The notes: generated from the sequence alone by a model not told the origin. Shown: positions 33,010 to 43,248, counted from the stretch's first letter. The stretch is DNA of 64,000 nt from Sepiola atlantica (GCA_963556195.1 OY744533.1:47576749-47640748); one strand, 5' to 3'. Made by a program: numbers and translations.

Positions 33010-33840
33010 GATTTGTCATATGAATATGCAGAAAAATGGAAACAGACTGGAGCCTGTAGTGGAGAATAAGGCTCATAAAATTCTTTTGAGACATAGAAGT
33101 ACCAACGGTTAATTTCATGCCAGCAAGAAAGGCAGACATGATAATAATCAACAAAAAGAGAAAAAAAACTTCCAAATCGTAGATTTTGCCGCCCTAGCAT
33201 GTCACAGGGTGAATACCAAGGGGGCAGAAAAAACTAAGCAAATGCATGGAACTTTAAAAGAGAGCTGATGGGAATGTGGAAGATGTAGCTAATTAAGAGT
33301 ACCAAGAACAGTTCCGAAAAACCTGGGATGAAGATAAATTGGAATCAAATGGATGATTAACACAATAAAACGCACTGCACTGAAGATAAATAATCCACGT
33401 AACCTTATAACATCGACCAACCACAATTGTTGAAATACAAATTGAAATAGTACAAAATTATAGAAAAAACATTACATGAGCTCAAGGAAACTGCAAACCA
33501 TCATAAATTCCATAATTCCAAACCCTGCCGAAAACGAAAATACATAGTGGCACAAGCCTCGCTTTGTACCACAGAAAATGTTCTTTAGGGGGTCCAAGAG
33601 AATGGAAAGATCGAGATGGAAGAACACAATTCAGACCCCGTTAGAGGGGCGCGGAGAGTACTAAAATATAAAAGAGGCTGATTGCCACTGAAATTCTGGA
33701 GAGAGCCAGCTGTCGAGAAATCAATGATCAACGGTTGTTCCGATTATGCTAAATGATTTGCAACAGAGATTGATAGAAGGGGAGAGCGTTGAAAATCTGG
33801 GGAGACTTGTTGTCACTCAGACTCCAGGAATGCAACTTGT
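33010..33840 (+). mobile_element. R4-like LINE, decayed endonuclease and 3' UTR fragment
   Basis: Frameshifted pieces read YEYAEKW, EPVVENKAHKILL and ADMIIINKK, matching the same order near the C-terminus of the R4-like element at 40510-40660 (FEYAKKRYKHKPETVLENE and PDMIIINKK). The 3' part (TCTGGGGAGACTTGTTGTC, ACTCAGACTCCAGG) matches its 3' UTR at about 41265-41310. A stretch around 33360-33700 has no counterpart I could see and may be an insertion. Confidence 0.7.
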
Positions 33841-33879
33841 TATTGCTATTGAGCAATCACTGATCATCATCATCTAATC

Positions 33880-35890
33880 GTGGTGGTGTGACAGATCGTC
33901 CGTCACCTCGTTCTATCCTCCACCACACATTCATAGATGCATTGTCAGTCTTCTGTTAGTTGTGTGATGTAGGTTCTGTGCGGTCTACCCATGAAGCCAC
34001 ATCCCTGTTTTGGCATCCACAGAAGATGAGTTCATCCATAGCCCTCCAGCAATGTCCACAAATCTGGTTCTTCTCTCTCTGATCAGGGTTGAAATCTGAG
34101 AGAAGTGTCCATAGAGTTAGTCTCGTTGGGTGCTGTCTCCAGGAGATGTTAAGAGCAGCTCGTAGCATTCTGGTGTAAACATCATCAATTTTCTTCTCCA
34201 TTCTTTTGGTGAAAGTCGTAGTGCTACTTTCATATACGTGTACCAATGCAAAAATGGCTTCAAATAAGTCACGTTTCATCTTGGTAGGTAGATTTGACTT
34301 CCAGGTCGTTGACATGTTGTAAACTTTCACCCAGTCCTTGCTGATTCACACCTTCAGTTCGCACTCTAATGAGTTTTTCTTGGCAACTCATCGACATTTT
34401 CTAGACAAGCTACACTTCGGGAAGAAATACTCCCATGTTGGTTCGGGAGAATGTGTTCTGTTTTGCTTGCATTGAAAAAAGCCCAATGCAATTTGTCATT
34501 TATTAAAGACAGTGTAGTATGGTTACTTTTGTCTAGTTGTGTTAGAAAAAAAATGCAATGTCATCAGCATAGTCTGCGTCTGTGATTTTCTCTGGATATC
34601 TTCTGTTTCTTGTAGGTACCAATGTCAAACCATTTTCTTTTAACTTGCTAACTGGCATACGGAGGATGTAGTCAAGGCAAATTATAAATAGATAGGGAGC
34701 TATAGTTCATTCTGAATAACACCCGCAGTAACTTTTACAAAATTGGTTTCTCCATCAGGCGATCGCACCATAGACAGAGTTCTGCTGTACAAGATCACTA
34801 TTGCACTAACAGTCTCATCTGGAATACCATATGCCAAAAGAATTTTCTTCATCTCACCTCTGTGTTTTGAATTTAAACCGTTTGAGAAATCCACGAATGA
34901 CAAGACTGCCTTTAGATTTCTTTCTCTTACGTCCTCGATAATTCTCCGAACCGTTAAGATTTGCGCAGATGTGGATCTATTTTTCCTAAAGCCATTAATA
35001 TTTCGTCTAAGAACTTTCTCAATTTCAGGTCGGATTCGGTTCAACAACATGACATTGTAGATTTTGTCAGAAATGGCTGTTAGAGTTATTCCTCGGTAGT
35101 TTGAAGCAATACTCAGTTCCTATTTTGGGGTGAATGAGGGTATGCACCCCTTTGTCTATTTATCTATGCACTGTTGATGATAGACAACGTTACAGAATTC
35201 AAGCAGAATGTCATTAAATTTCCCTGTTTTCCAGATTTGGGGAGGAATTTCGTCCGATCTAGCTGCGTTACCATATTTTAGAACTGTTTCAAGCTCATCT
35301 ATGGTAAAGTTCCCAGTGTTAATATTGCGTTGTCCATTGATGATTTTTCAATCGGCAGAACATTGACTGTTGGTACTTTTCCAGATGATTGCTGAAGTGA
35401 TTTTCCCATAGTGTAAGCCTTTCCTTCTCACTTGAGGTTTTAAGTTTCGATTTTGTAGTGTTTTTTCTTCCGCTCACTTCATTTAGCGTTCTTCATGTCA
35501 CTGCTGATTGTCTATTTTCCAGTGTAGACCGGATCAAATCAATCTTCATTTGGACATATGCCCGTCGCTTCTTTTTGATAGGTGTCAATAAGGTTTTTGG
35601 GGCTTTTGACAATTTAAGTTGCTTAATTGCAATTGGATTGATCCTCTTCAGTTTGGAGGTCTGTTTTAAGACTTCTCTAATTTCTGAAACTGCAGCTGTT
35701 TCCCAGGGTAATCTCTATTTTTTTTTTGGCCTCAATGGAATGTGTTTCTCTTTGGCTTCATTGTGAGCGATGACAATTTGCTCAAATTTGCAGAGGTTGC
35801 CATTTCCTGAAGTACACTGAATCTGTTTCTCAGTGTGATGGCATATTGGTTGCAGATATTTTGGTTTGAGAATCTTGACCATTCGTAGCT
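33880..35890 (-). mobile_element. LINE-B non-LTR retrotransposon, 5'-truncated and decayed
   Basis: Minus-strand order from 35890 down: a pre-RT region (NEAKEKHIPLRPKKK, VLKQTSKLKRINP, AYVQMKIDLIRSTLENRQ), the early RT block DEIPPQIWKTGKFNDILLEF near 35250, RT core, YADD near 34570, then the C-terminal region (LPTKMKRDLFEAIFALVHV and YTRMLRAALNISW). No endonuclease is visible upstream. Its motifs differ from LINE-A and from the R4-like elements. An RTE-like or related clade is possible but not established. Confidence 0.8.
33956..35060 (-). pseudogene. LINE-B reverse transcriptase pseudogene, two open blocks
   Basis: The 34700-35050 block carries MLLNRIRPEIEKVLRRN, GFRKNRSTSAQILTVRRII, motif A as AVLSFVDFSNGLNSKHRGEM (catalytic Asp kept, usual AFD region altered to GLN) and KILLAYGIPDETVSAI. 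At about 34555-34580 the minus strand reads DADYADDIAF, so the catalytic YADD survives. The 33956-34330 block is the C-terminal thumb/connection-like region, with GHCWRAMDELI. The blocks are separated by stops and frameshifts between 34330 and 34700. Confidence 0.82.
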
Positions 35891-35899
35891 TTTTAGACT

Positions 35900-36655
35900 A
35901 CTTTTTTGTTTGTTTGTTCTTAGACTAAGTCGGATCTTAGCAGATACTATCTTATACTATCTTATGACGCAAATATCTATCATGACTCATTCACATAATC
36001 ACTAATAATGACTCGTATAAAAGCTACTAGAGAGGAAATACTACTACTACTACTACTACTAATAATAATAATAATGATTTAGATTAATAAATGGGAATAT
36101 TTTTCCCATTTATCCCTCATGTATTACCATCAAAACGGGTTACTGCTATTCAAATCCATAATACAACTTATGTTTTTTTGTAAATACTTCATAGAGATGA
36201 ACAGCCCAATGAGAGAACATTGAATGCCTAATTTGCATATCCCCTACTCGCTCTCTCTCTCTTTTTCTCTCGCTATCTCTGTCTCGTTAGGGACGCCATA
36301 TAGAGAAAGGGAAGTGGGTGACCCACTTCTTCCTCCCGTTAGCAAACAACGCAACACTATTTTTATTATTTTCAAATTCTAATGAAAAAATTGTAAGTAA
36401 AGAAATAAAGAGCACACATGCGGCACGCACACGCACCATCGTTCAGGCGAATTGATTTCCTCTTTTGTTCATTTCTAAACGATCCTATTTGGAAAATAAA
36501 TAAATTCGTAAATAAATTACCAAAATGTTAATATCATTTTATATGAATAAATGCGAAAGTTTCTTTCTTATAGAATGAAATGTTAAATATTTAACATTTT
36601 GGTTTCAAGTGTTTACAGTAGCGAATTTTCTGAAGCGATATCGAGCTGACAAAAC
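35900..36655. repeat. Mostly unannotated; short (CTA)n/(AAT)n at 36034-36075
   Basis: The trinucleotide run TACTACTAC...AATAATAAT is the only structured feature. No gene seen. Confidence 0.6.
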
Positions 36656-36660
36656 TAGAT

Positions 36661-36876
<216 letters not shown>

Positions 36877-37522
36877 GAGGGGTTCTGTGGGGGGAGAGTA
36901 GATGAAGTCCACTAGCGAACAAATATGAAAGGACATATAGTTCCTCAACTAATTGGAGACCGTATCTAGTACATCTTATATCTTCCACCGACCGGCAATC
37001 CGAGACCAATATCTCAACTGAAGCGATGGTTATCAGTTAATTTTTTTTTTTTTTTAAATATATCTGGCATTTCTACTAATCCTAATTCTACCAAACGGGC
37101 TAGTATTTACCCTTCTAAACTTTGGTTTTTATATGTCCTAGTGTCTGCCTATTGAGTTCCCAATTAATAAATTTTTGAACTCTCATGCAGGCCTGAAGTT
37201 TAGCTTTCTTATTTCTATTATTTATGCTTACTCGCGAGAGGGAAACCTATCTTCAACTTTCTATTCCATTTTCGTATACAATGAACTTATATGTCCTTAT
37301 ATAACATATGAATATATATGTATATATATACATATATATATTTTTTATGTGTGGTAGTGCACAATATCACTCATTAAAATGAATGAGACAACCACTATCC
37401 CTGTGACAGGACCACAGGCAAAATAAGCCTGGGCCTGGTGTGGTCACACACACCAAAAATATGAATAATAGCACAATAATATCAATACAAGCCGTGGGAC
37501 TCAGGAGAAAGACCTGAGTGTC

Positions 37523-39559
37523 ATGATGGGCAGGTGCTCCCTCGTTAGCCAACATGGGGGACCCGGTCCGCATCCTGCGAATGTTGGCCCTTCTCATTTC
37601 AGAAACAAGACAACGGACAAGAACCAGGTAAGTAACCTCTCTGATTCCAGGTATGACAAGGACACAGACCAGAGACAAGAAAACCAGAGCGAAAACAGCA
37701 AACTGAAAAGATATAGAAAGAAATGGACCATGAAAGAGAACAGACTGGTGATGAAGTGCTATTATGAAAGTCGCTACCCTACAGAAAGAGGCGACCGAAA
37801 ACAAATGAAACATCTCTGGGACATTGCTAGTGACTACCATACAACGGAACAAAGGATAGCAGATCAAGCAAGACAGATCCTCAAGCGAGTATGGTTCTCA
37901 GAGATGGAACTGATGGAAATCAGACAGAAGGTTAATGGCGAAACGGAGCAAGTAACACAACCGAAGGATAAACCACAGGAAGAGGACGGGCAAAACATAC
38001 ACACTGAAACTGAAGAGATTGAAGACTACGGAATCACAGAACCAGGTGAGATAGAAGACTGCGGAACCACAGAACCTGTTGAGATAGAACTCAACGAAAA
38101 AGAAGCAAGTGAAGTGGAGAACATTAGACGATACATGTTAGAAAACAAAACAAAACTCCCATCTCTCAGGAATGAAGTAGCGAAGAAGTTACAAGCAGAA
38201 ACAGAAAGAGTAAACAGACTCCTCACACACATCCCAACAGAAACTATTACAGACCTAAACAACCTGATATATGCCGGGGCAAACTCGGTAAGTATGAAAC
38301 TAAGAAACGAAGAGAATGGACAAAAGAAAGGACCGACAAAACCTGGATGGGAAATCAGACTGGAAACCCAGATCACCAAACTTCGGAAAGAAGCTAAAAC
38401 CGTGAACAGACGGAAGGAGGACATGAAACGATTAAGAAGCAAACATCAGAAACGCAAGGAAAAACTAAATGAGAAACATGAAGAAATAAAACAAAGGATA
38501 GCAGCAATAGAAGGAAGACTGAGACGATACAGGTACAAATCAGAACAGAGCAAACAGAACAGGACCTTTGAAAACAATGAAAGCCAGATTTACAAAAACG
38601 TAAATGGAGAAAAAACAACGACAGAGCAACCGAACCCAACAGAAACAAAACAATTCTGGAACAAGATATGGGAAGAACCAAAAAAGCACAGCAAGAATGC
38701 CCAATGGTTGAAAAACATGAAAGACGAACTGCAGGAAATCGAAGAAGGAGCCGAAACAGAAATCAACAAAGAAACGATCAAGAAAACCCTAAGAAAAATG
38801 GCAAACTGGAGAGCACCAGGCCACGATGGAATACATGCATACTGGTTTAAAAAATTCACGACCCTGCATGAAAGACTAGCGCAGAAACTGAGTGGATGTA
38901 TCCGCAAAACAGACGTACCAGAATGGATGACGGAAGGAAGAACAACATTAATACAAAAAGACCCCAAAAAAGGAACGACCCCTAGCAACTACAGACCGAT
39001 AACATGTCTACCAATAATGTGGAAAATTCTCACAGCACAACTGAGAGAACAAAGCTACCAATCCCTAGACAAACGTGGACTGCTCCCCGAGGAACAAAAA
39101 GGATGCCGGAAAGGACAAAGAGGGGCACATGATCTACTATACATTGATCAAAAGACCCTGAAGGAGGTGAAGAGCAGACAAAAGAACATAACCATGGCAT
39201 GGATTGACTACAAGAAAGCCTACGACAGGATCCCCCAAACATGGATAATTGAATGCTTAAAAATATACAAGATACCAGACAGAATTATTAATCTCATCCA
39301 GAAAGCAATGGAAACATGGGGACTAAAACTGACAGCCGGAGGACAATACCTGTCTGAGATAAAAATACAGAGAAGCATTTTTCAAGGAGACTCTCTATCA
39401 CCACTATTGTTTATAATAGCCATGATGCCACCAAACTACACACTCAGAAAGTGTGATGCCGGATACAGGTTTACGGATACAGAACAAAGAATAAACCACC
39501 TGATGTACATGGATGACCTTAAACTGTTTGCAAAAAACAAAAAGAACTGGAAAAGCTGA
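37523..39559 (+). CDS. R4-like LINE polyprotein, N-terminal part (Myb-like domain and RT to motif C)
   Basis: Residues 66-135 (KKWTMKENRLVMKCYYESRY, then HLWDIASDYHTTEQRIADQA) resemble a Myb/SANT-type DNA-binding domain as in this retrotransposon group. A charged, coiled-coil-prone linker follows (about 280-360). The RT starts near residue 425 (NWRAPGHDGIHAYWFKKF), with SNYRPITCLPIMWKILTAQL, motif A WIDYKKAYDRI (Asp 562), motif B RSIFQGDSLSPLLF and motif C YMDDLKLF (Tyr 662). It stops at 39557-39559, just after motif C, because of a frame change. I use the first Met (37523); other Mets follow, and the true start is unproven. Confidence 0.85.
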   Translation: MMGRCSLVSQHGGPGPHPANVGPSHFRNKTTDKNQVSNLSDSRYDKDTDQRQENQSENSKLKRYRKKWTMKENRLVMKCYYESRYPTERGDRKQMKHLWDIASDYHTTEQRIADQARQILKRVWFSEMELMEIRQKVNGETEQVTQPKDKPQEEDGQNIHTETEEIEDYGITEPGEIEDCGTTEPVEIELNEKEASEVENIRRYMLENKTKLPSLRNEVAKKLQAETERVNRLLTHIPTETITDLNNLIYAGANSVSMKLRNEENGQKKGPTKPGWEIRLETQITKLRKEAKTVNRRKEDMKRLRSKHQKRKEKLNEKHEEIKQRIAAIEGRLRRYRYKSEQSKQNRTFENNESQIYKNVNGEKTTTEQPNPTETKQFWNKIWEEPKKHSKNAQWLKNMKDELQEIEEGAETEINKETIKKTLRKMANWRAPGHDGIHAYWFKKFTTLHERLAQKLSGCIRKTDVPEWMTEGRTTLIQKDPKKGTTPSNYRPITCLPIMWKILTAQLREQSYQSLDKRGLLPEEQKGCRKGQRGAHDLLYIDQKTLKEVKSRQKNITMAWIDYKKAYDRIPQTWIIECLKIYKIPDRIINLIQKAMETWGLKLTAGGQYLSEIKIQRSIFQGDSLSPLLFIIAMMPPNYTLRKCDAGYRFTDTEQRINHLMYMDDLKLFAKNKKNWKS

Positions 39560-40596
39560 TAAATACAACCAGGATATTCAGCCAGGATATCCAAATGGAG
39601 TTTGGAATAGAAACATGTGCACTGCTAGAGATCAAAAGAGGAAAACTGGAGACGACAGAAGGTATAGAACTCCCCAACCAAGAGGAGATGAGGGCGCTAG
39701 GAGAACAAGATAGTTATAAATACCTGGGAGTTCTGGAAGCAGACACAATCAAATATACAGAAATGAAAGAGAAGATTGGAAAAGAATATCTACGAAGAAC
39801 AAGGAAACTCTTAGAAACTAAACTATATAGCAGAAACCTAGTAAAAGGGATAAACACATGGGCTGTATCACTAATAAGATACTCTGGACTATTCATAGGC
39901 TGGACCAAAAAAGAACTCAGGCACCTTGACCAAAGGACTAGAAAACTAATGACTATGCACAATGTATTGCACCCAAAAGACGATACGGACAGACTCTACA
40001 TGAAAAGAAATGAAGGAGGTAGAGGACTGGTAAGTATAGAAGACTGTGTGGAAGACACCAAAAAAGAGCTGGAGAAATATGTAACCCAGAACACGGAAAG
40101 ACTGATCACCACAGCAAGAGACACCAGCCCAACAAACAACTCCGGATGCACTGAACCCAGAAACAAAAAGACAAGAAAGGAAAAGTGGGAAGAAAAACAA
40201 CTACATGGACGCTTTATAAGACTCACAAGCGATGAAGCCAATGAAAACAGCTGGACATGGCTAAGAAAAGGACACTTGAACAGAGAAACGGAATCTCTGC
40301 TGACGGCCGCACAGAACAATGCGATTAGGACAAACTTTATTAAAGCAAAGATAGATAAAACCCAGGAAAACAGCAAATGCCGATTGTGTGGACAAAGAGA
40401 CGAAACGATAAATCATATAATAAGTGAATGCAGCAAGCTAGCACAAAGGGAATACAAGAACAGACATGACAGCGTGGGGAAGGAAGTACACCGGGAAATG
40501 TGCAAACAACTGAATTTCGAATATGCAAAAAAACGGTACAAACACAAACCAGAAACTGTACTAGAAAACGAAAAACACAAATCATATAGGATATGA
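39538..40596 (+). CDS. R4-like LINE polyprotein, RT thumb to CCHC knuckle (-1 frame)
   Basis: The protein continues in the -1 frame directly after A_AAA_AAC at 39532-39538, reading QKELEKLINTTRIFSQDI. It then has MEFGIETCALLEIKRGKL, SYKYLGVLEADTIK, INTWAVSLIRYSGLFIGWTK, and CRLCGQRDETINHIISEC at 40378-40431, a CX2CX7HX4C zinc knuckle that precedes the endonuclease in this group. It ends HKSYRI and a stop at 40594-40596, where a further 1-base loss seems to have occurred. Joined through the slippery site, no residue needs to be added or dropped relative to the usual spacing. Confidence 0.83.
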   Translation, partial: QKELEKLINTTRIFSQDIQMEFGIETCALLEIKRGKLETTEGIELPNQEEMRALGEQDSYKYLGVLEADTIKYTEMKEKIGKEYLRRTRKLLETKLYSRNLVKGINTWAVSLIRYSGLFIGWTKKELRHLDQRTRKLMTMHNVLHPKDDTDRLYMKRNEGGRGLVSIEDCVEDTKKELEKYVTQNTERLITTARDTSPTNNSGCTEPRNKKTRKEKWEEKQLHGRFIRLTSDEANENSWTWLRKGHLNRETESLLTAAQNNAIRTNFIKAKIDKTQENSKCRLCGQRDETINHIISECSKLAQREYKNRHDSVGKEVHREMCKQLNFEYAKKRYKHKPETVLENEKHKSYRI

Positions 40597-40883
40597 ATGT
40601 ACAAACAGACAAACCCATAACAGCAAGGAGACCGGATATGATAATAATCAACAAGAAAGAAAAATTCTGCAAAATCGTAGACTTTGCCGTTCCAACAGAC
40701 CACAGAGTGAAGATCAAAGAGACGGAAAAAAGAAGCAAATATACTGTACTTGCCAGAGAATTGAAAGGAATATGGAACATGAAGAAAGTCAGTATAACAC
40801 CAATAATCATAGGAGCACTAGGAACAGTCCCCAAAAACATGGAGAAAAGACTAGGAGAAATAGGAATCAAAGTGGTTAACTGA
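40593..40883 (+). CDS. R4-like LINE restriction-like endonuclease, C-terminal part (-1 frame again)
   Basis: Encodes MNVQTDKPITARRPDMIIIN and ends GTVPKNMEKRLGEIGIKVVN. The catalytic signature PD (40632-40637) is followed by 14 residues and Asp (40680-40682), the PD-X12-14-D core of these endonucleases. A conserved block SITPIIIGALGTVPKN follows. It overlaps the end of the previous frame by 4 bases (ATGA). That overlap is probably a deletion scar and not a reinitiation design, because the Met falls inside a conserved stretch. Confidence 0.83.
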   Translation: MNVQTDKPITARRPDMIIINKKEKFCKIVDFAVPTDHRVKIKETEKRSKYTVLARELKGIWNMKKVSITPIIIGALGTVPKNMEKRLGEIGIKVVN

Positions 40884-41270
40884 GACCATACAAAGGACAG
40901 TAATGATCAAAACAGCTACAATCCTGAGAAATGTCCTCGAATGCGGAAACCAACCCACATAAGCAACGAATGGGAACAAACACATGGAAGCACAAGCCAA
41001 CAGAACCGGGGAAAATACAACCGCACGAGAGAGGCGCAAGCATAGGCTGACGCCACGAAAATTATGGACAGAGGGTCGAGGAGGGAAAACGCAAACCAGA
41101 CCACCACTGGAAGAGCGCGGACAGCTCTGGGACCTTGGGGAGGCTTGTTGCCACTCGGGCCCCAGAGGGGACGAATGGCCCTTATCAGCGGGAAATCGTT
41201 GGTAGGTGGCTGTTACGATACCGCAAGGTCATCAGCGGTGATGAACGAAAAGAGGTGGAGCATACTGGAA

Positions 41271-41298
41271 GTCTGAGGAGACATGTTGTCACTCAGAC
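41271..41298 (+). other. Hairpin in R4-like LINE 3' UTR
   Basis: GTCTGAG (41271-41277) pairs with CTCAGAC (41292-41298). A related but weaker copy of the motif (GGCTTGTTGCCACTCGGG) lies about 130 bp upstream near 41142, and the motif is kept at 33795-33825. In R2-type elements a 3' UTR structure is what the RT recognises; the same role is a guess here. Confidence 0.5.
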
Positions 41299-41399
41299 TC
41301 CAGGGAATACCACAGGTTGTTGGCAGTGGGCGATCACTGACGATGACCAGTGTGATAACTCCTAGTGAGTAAATAATAATAATCATAATAATCGGGCTG

Positions 41400-42190
41400 C
41401 AAATGTGATAATCGTCAAAATATAATGCTGTCGCCATTCAAAAGAACGGCCCAATAGTTTGCTGTGTGAGTATATAGAGCGAACGGATTATGTTGAACAT
41501 GATTTATTAATTTCCCGCCATTTCTGACTGTGCGAGAAAATCGGGCGAAAAATGTCAGCACGTGACTCGAGACGAGAGAGTGGATGCGAAGTGCGCCCAC
41601 ATATCCTTATAAGTCGACTGAACCATTCTATTTTTAGAAAAGAGAACACTACTGTATCTAGGCTGCGCTGGAGTTTTGTAAAAATAATGACTAGGCAAAT
41701 CGCCCGCCCGTTTGCAGTTGTAATATTACTATTCTCTTGGACGATTGTTAATGTCGGAAGCTATGTCCATAGTGAGTGATCATAGTCTATTATGTCTTCC
41801 GTCACTACTGAACACAAGGGCAGTCTTTTAATAAGAATCCCTACAGTACAAGGTTGATTAATACTTGGTGTTATTTATTTCTAATTTTAATTGTACAATC
41901 TTATTTGCATATGTGCAATAGTTTATTTCAATATTAATAGTAATTAATTAAAATCTAATAAAAAATAGATAGTTTCAAAACTATTCTTGACATCGCTCGC
42001 AAGAATTATTACCGACTCGGCAAAAGCGAGAAAGGAACCAAGGAGGAAGAGCGTGACTAGTTTGCTACTGATTGGTTGTCGCTATCTCTCTCAGTCTGCT
42101 TAATGTGTATGGCCCCCTTAACCTCTTACCCTTCCTTTCCCTAGTTTACGACGCCGTATTTTTCTTTTTTATCTTTTAAATAAACGTGAT
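41400..42190. other. Gap: no supported gene
   Basis: Frames at 41415-41779 lack recognisable motifs. GCTACTGATTGGTTGTCG near 42062-42080 contains an inverted CCAAT, but nothing else marks a promoter. Confidence 0.4.
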
Positions 42191-42201
42191 GTCGGTGCAA
42201 T

Positions 42202-42252
42202 GCTGAGAACAGAATCTACACTTTGATCTTAGCCAAAAGACCAAGAAGCTAT
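42202..42252 (-). repeat. U2 snRNA 5'-end-derived sequence
   Basis: On the minus strand, ATAGCTTCTTGGTCTTTTGG, then CTAAGATCAAAGTGTAG and ATTCTGTTCT, follow U2 snRNA from its first nucleotides to about nt 47, with a few changes (TA swapped in the GTAGTA region). The sequence then diverges (CAGCATTGCACCGAC), so it is not a U2 gene, which would need about 190 nt. The right edge corresponds to the U2 transcript start, as expected of RNA-mediated copying. Confidence 0.7.
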
Positions 42253-42340
42253 AATAAAATAATGTTTTAATGACTAGGGATTTTTGAATGGATACAAACA
42301 TGATTTAATCTATTATTTCATTATCTATTAATGGGATGGT

Positions 42341-42720
42341 CAGTGTAGTATCGGTTCTGTCGTCATAAGACCGCTCTCCCAGAAATTACCCCCGCCTTTA
42401 TTAAGAGGGTGGGGGTAATTCTCCCAGGTATTACATCCTCTTTCGTAGGAGGGTTTATGCAGTATTTGTTCTGTTGGTGTTACTTTCTCCTTTTTTGAGG
42501 GAGGTGTCGTATCTTTTCTATTGTTCTGTCTCCTTTTATGGGGAAGATCCTCCCAGGTTATACCTCCTCTATTTTGGAGGTATATTCAATAGTGTATGTT
42601 CAATTGTAATAGTATCATCCTACCAGGCATTTCCTCCTCATTTAAGTGTTAGTGTATGTAATTCGTTTACCATGGAATCCTCCCAACCTAGCAAAGATAT
42701 GTAACCAGAAGGATAATATA
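42341..42720 (+). repeat. Tandem hairpin-unit array, copy 1, with U2-like motifs
   Basis: Degenerate units of about 60 bp, each with a CTCCCAGG(T/C)ATTACCTCC-like arm followed by a GGAGG-type arm: ACCTCC-TCTATTTT-GGAGGT and ACCCCC...GGGGGT form hairpins. U2-like bits such as GTGTAGTATCGGTTCTGT, CAGTATTTGTTCTGT and CTATTGTTCTGT recur between hairpins. The array ends in CCTAGCAAAGATATGTAACC AGAAGG and is followed by (TA)n, as in 51530-51990. Confidence 0.65.
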
Positions 42721-42736
42721 TTTATATTAATACAAT

Positions 42737-42737
<1 letters not shown>

Positions 42738-42782
<45 letters not shown>

Positions 42783-42806
42783 TATTGTAATATATATATA
42801 TATATA
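42738..42806. repeat. (TA)n microsatellite after the hairpin-unit array
   Basis: Interrupted TA run. Confidence 0.95.
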
Positions 42807-42849
42807 ATTATTCATAAATAAGTGTTATTTTCAAATTGACACATAAACA

Positions 42850-43105
42850 CACGTGTTTCATGCCAACCCTGCAATCATCAGTATGGGAGGAGACAATCCC
42901 TTTCGGTCGCACGAATCGACCACCAATACGAAAGTCATTTTTGACTCTAGCCGGGGCGCAATCCGTTGCGGCCAACACGCATTGCCGTGGAAATGGGGGA
43001 GTAAATTAACATCTAAATGCAAAATTCAGCGGGCATATTCGCAATCTGTCAAACAGAACGCAATAGGCGGGCCCTATAGTATTGCATTACGCTATAAATT
43101 ATAGG
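42850..43105 (+). other. GC- and CpG-richer island, unidentified
   Basis: About 250 bp with higher GC and several CpGs (AATCCGTTGCGGCCAACACG), holding an 83-residue open frame (42853-43104) with no recognised motif. Its sharp contrast with flanking AT-rich DNA suggests part of an element or a structured RNA, but I cannot identify it. Confidence 0.35.
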
Positions 43106-43198
43106 TTGTTGCCAACCTACTTAAAGTGCTTAATCTATCGAGAGCTTTGCACAATTATTCATGAAGAAATATTATTTTAAAATTGACCCATATACACA

Positions 43199-43205
43199 TG
43201 TGTGT

Positions 43206-43245
<40 letters not shown>

Positions 43246-43248
43246 ACG

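Larger units (their letters stand above)
37350..41392 (+). mobile_element. R4/Dong-like non-LTR retrotransposon, nearly full coding length
   Basis: Three consecutive frames (37523-39559, 39538-40596 and 40593-40883) together encode about 1,120 residues: Myb-like N-terminus, reverse transcriptase, CCHC knuckle and PD-(D/E)XK-type endonuclease. This is the single-ORF architecture of the R2/R4/NeSL/Dong group, whose endonuclease lies after the RT. The 3' UTR (40884-41370) ends in TAAATAATAATAATCATAAT. Dong-type elements insert in TAA repeats, which fits. The 5' boundary is approximate. Only two -1 frame changes break the frame, so it is younger than other elements here. Confidence 0.85.

Noticed and set aside
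37628..37650. GTAAGT...TTCCAG looking like a mini-intron in the LINE N-terminus
   Set aside because: Only 23 nt, below any plausible spliceosomal intron, and the frame is open across it (removal would shift the frame).
37367..40870. Minus-strand frames opposite the R4-like LINE
   Set aside because: Shadows of an A-rich coding strand, giving Ser/Phe/Leu/Val-rich hydrophobic reads.
42202..42252. Functional U2 snRNA gene
   Set aside because: Only the first 47 nt or so match; the Sm site and later stems are absent, and the branch-site element is altered.
42853..43104. 83-residue gene in a GC-richer island
   Set aside because: No motif, no splice or promoter support; recorded only as a compositional island.
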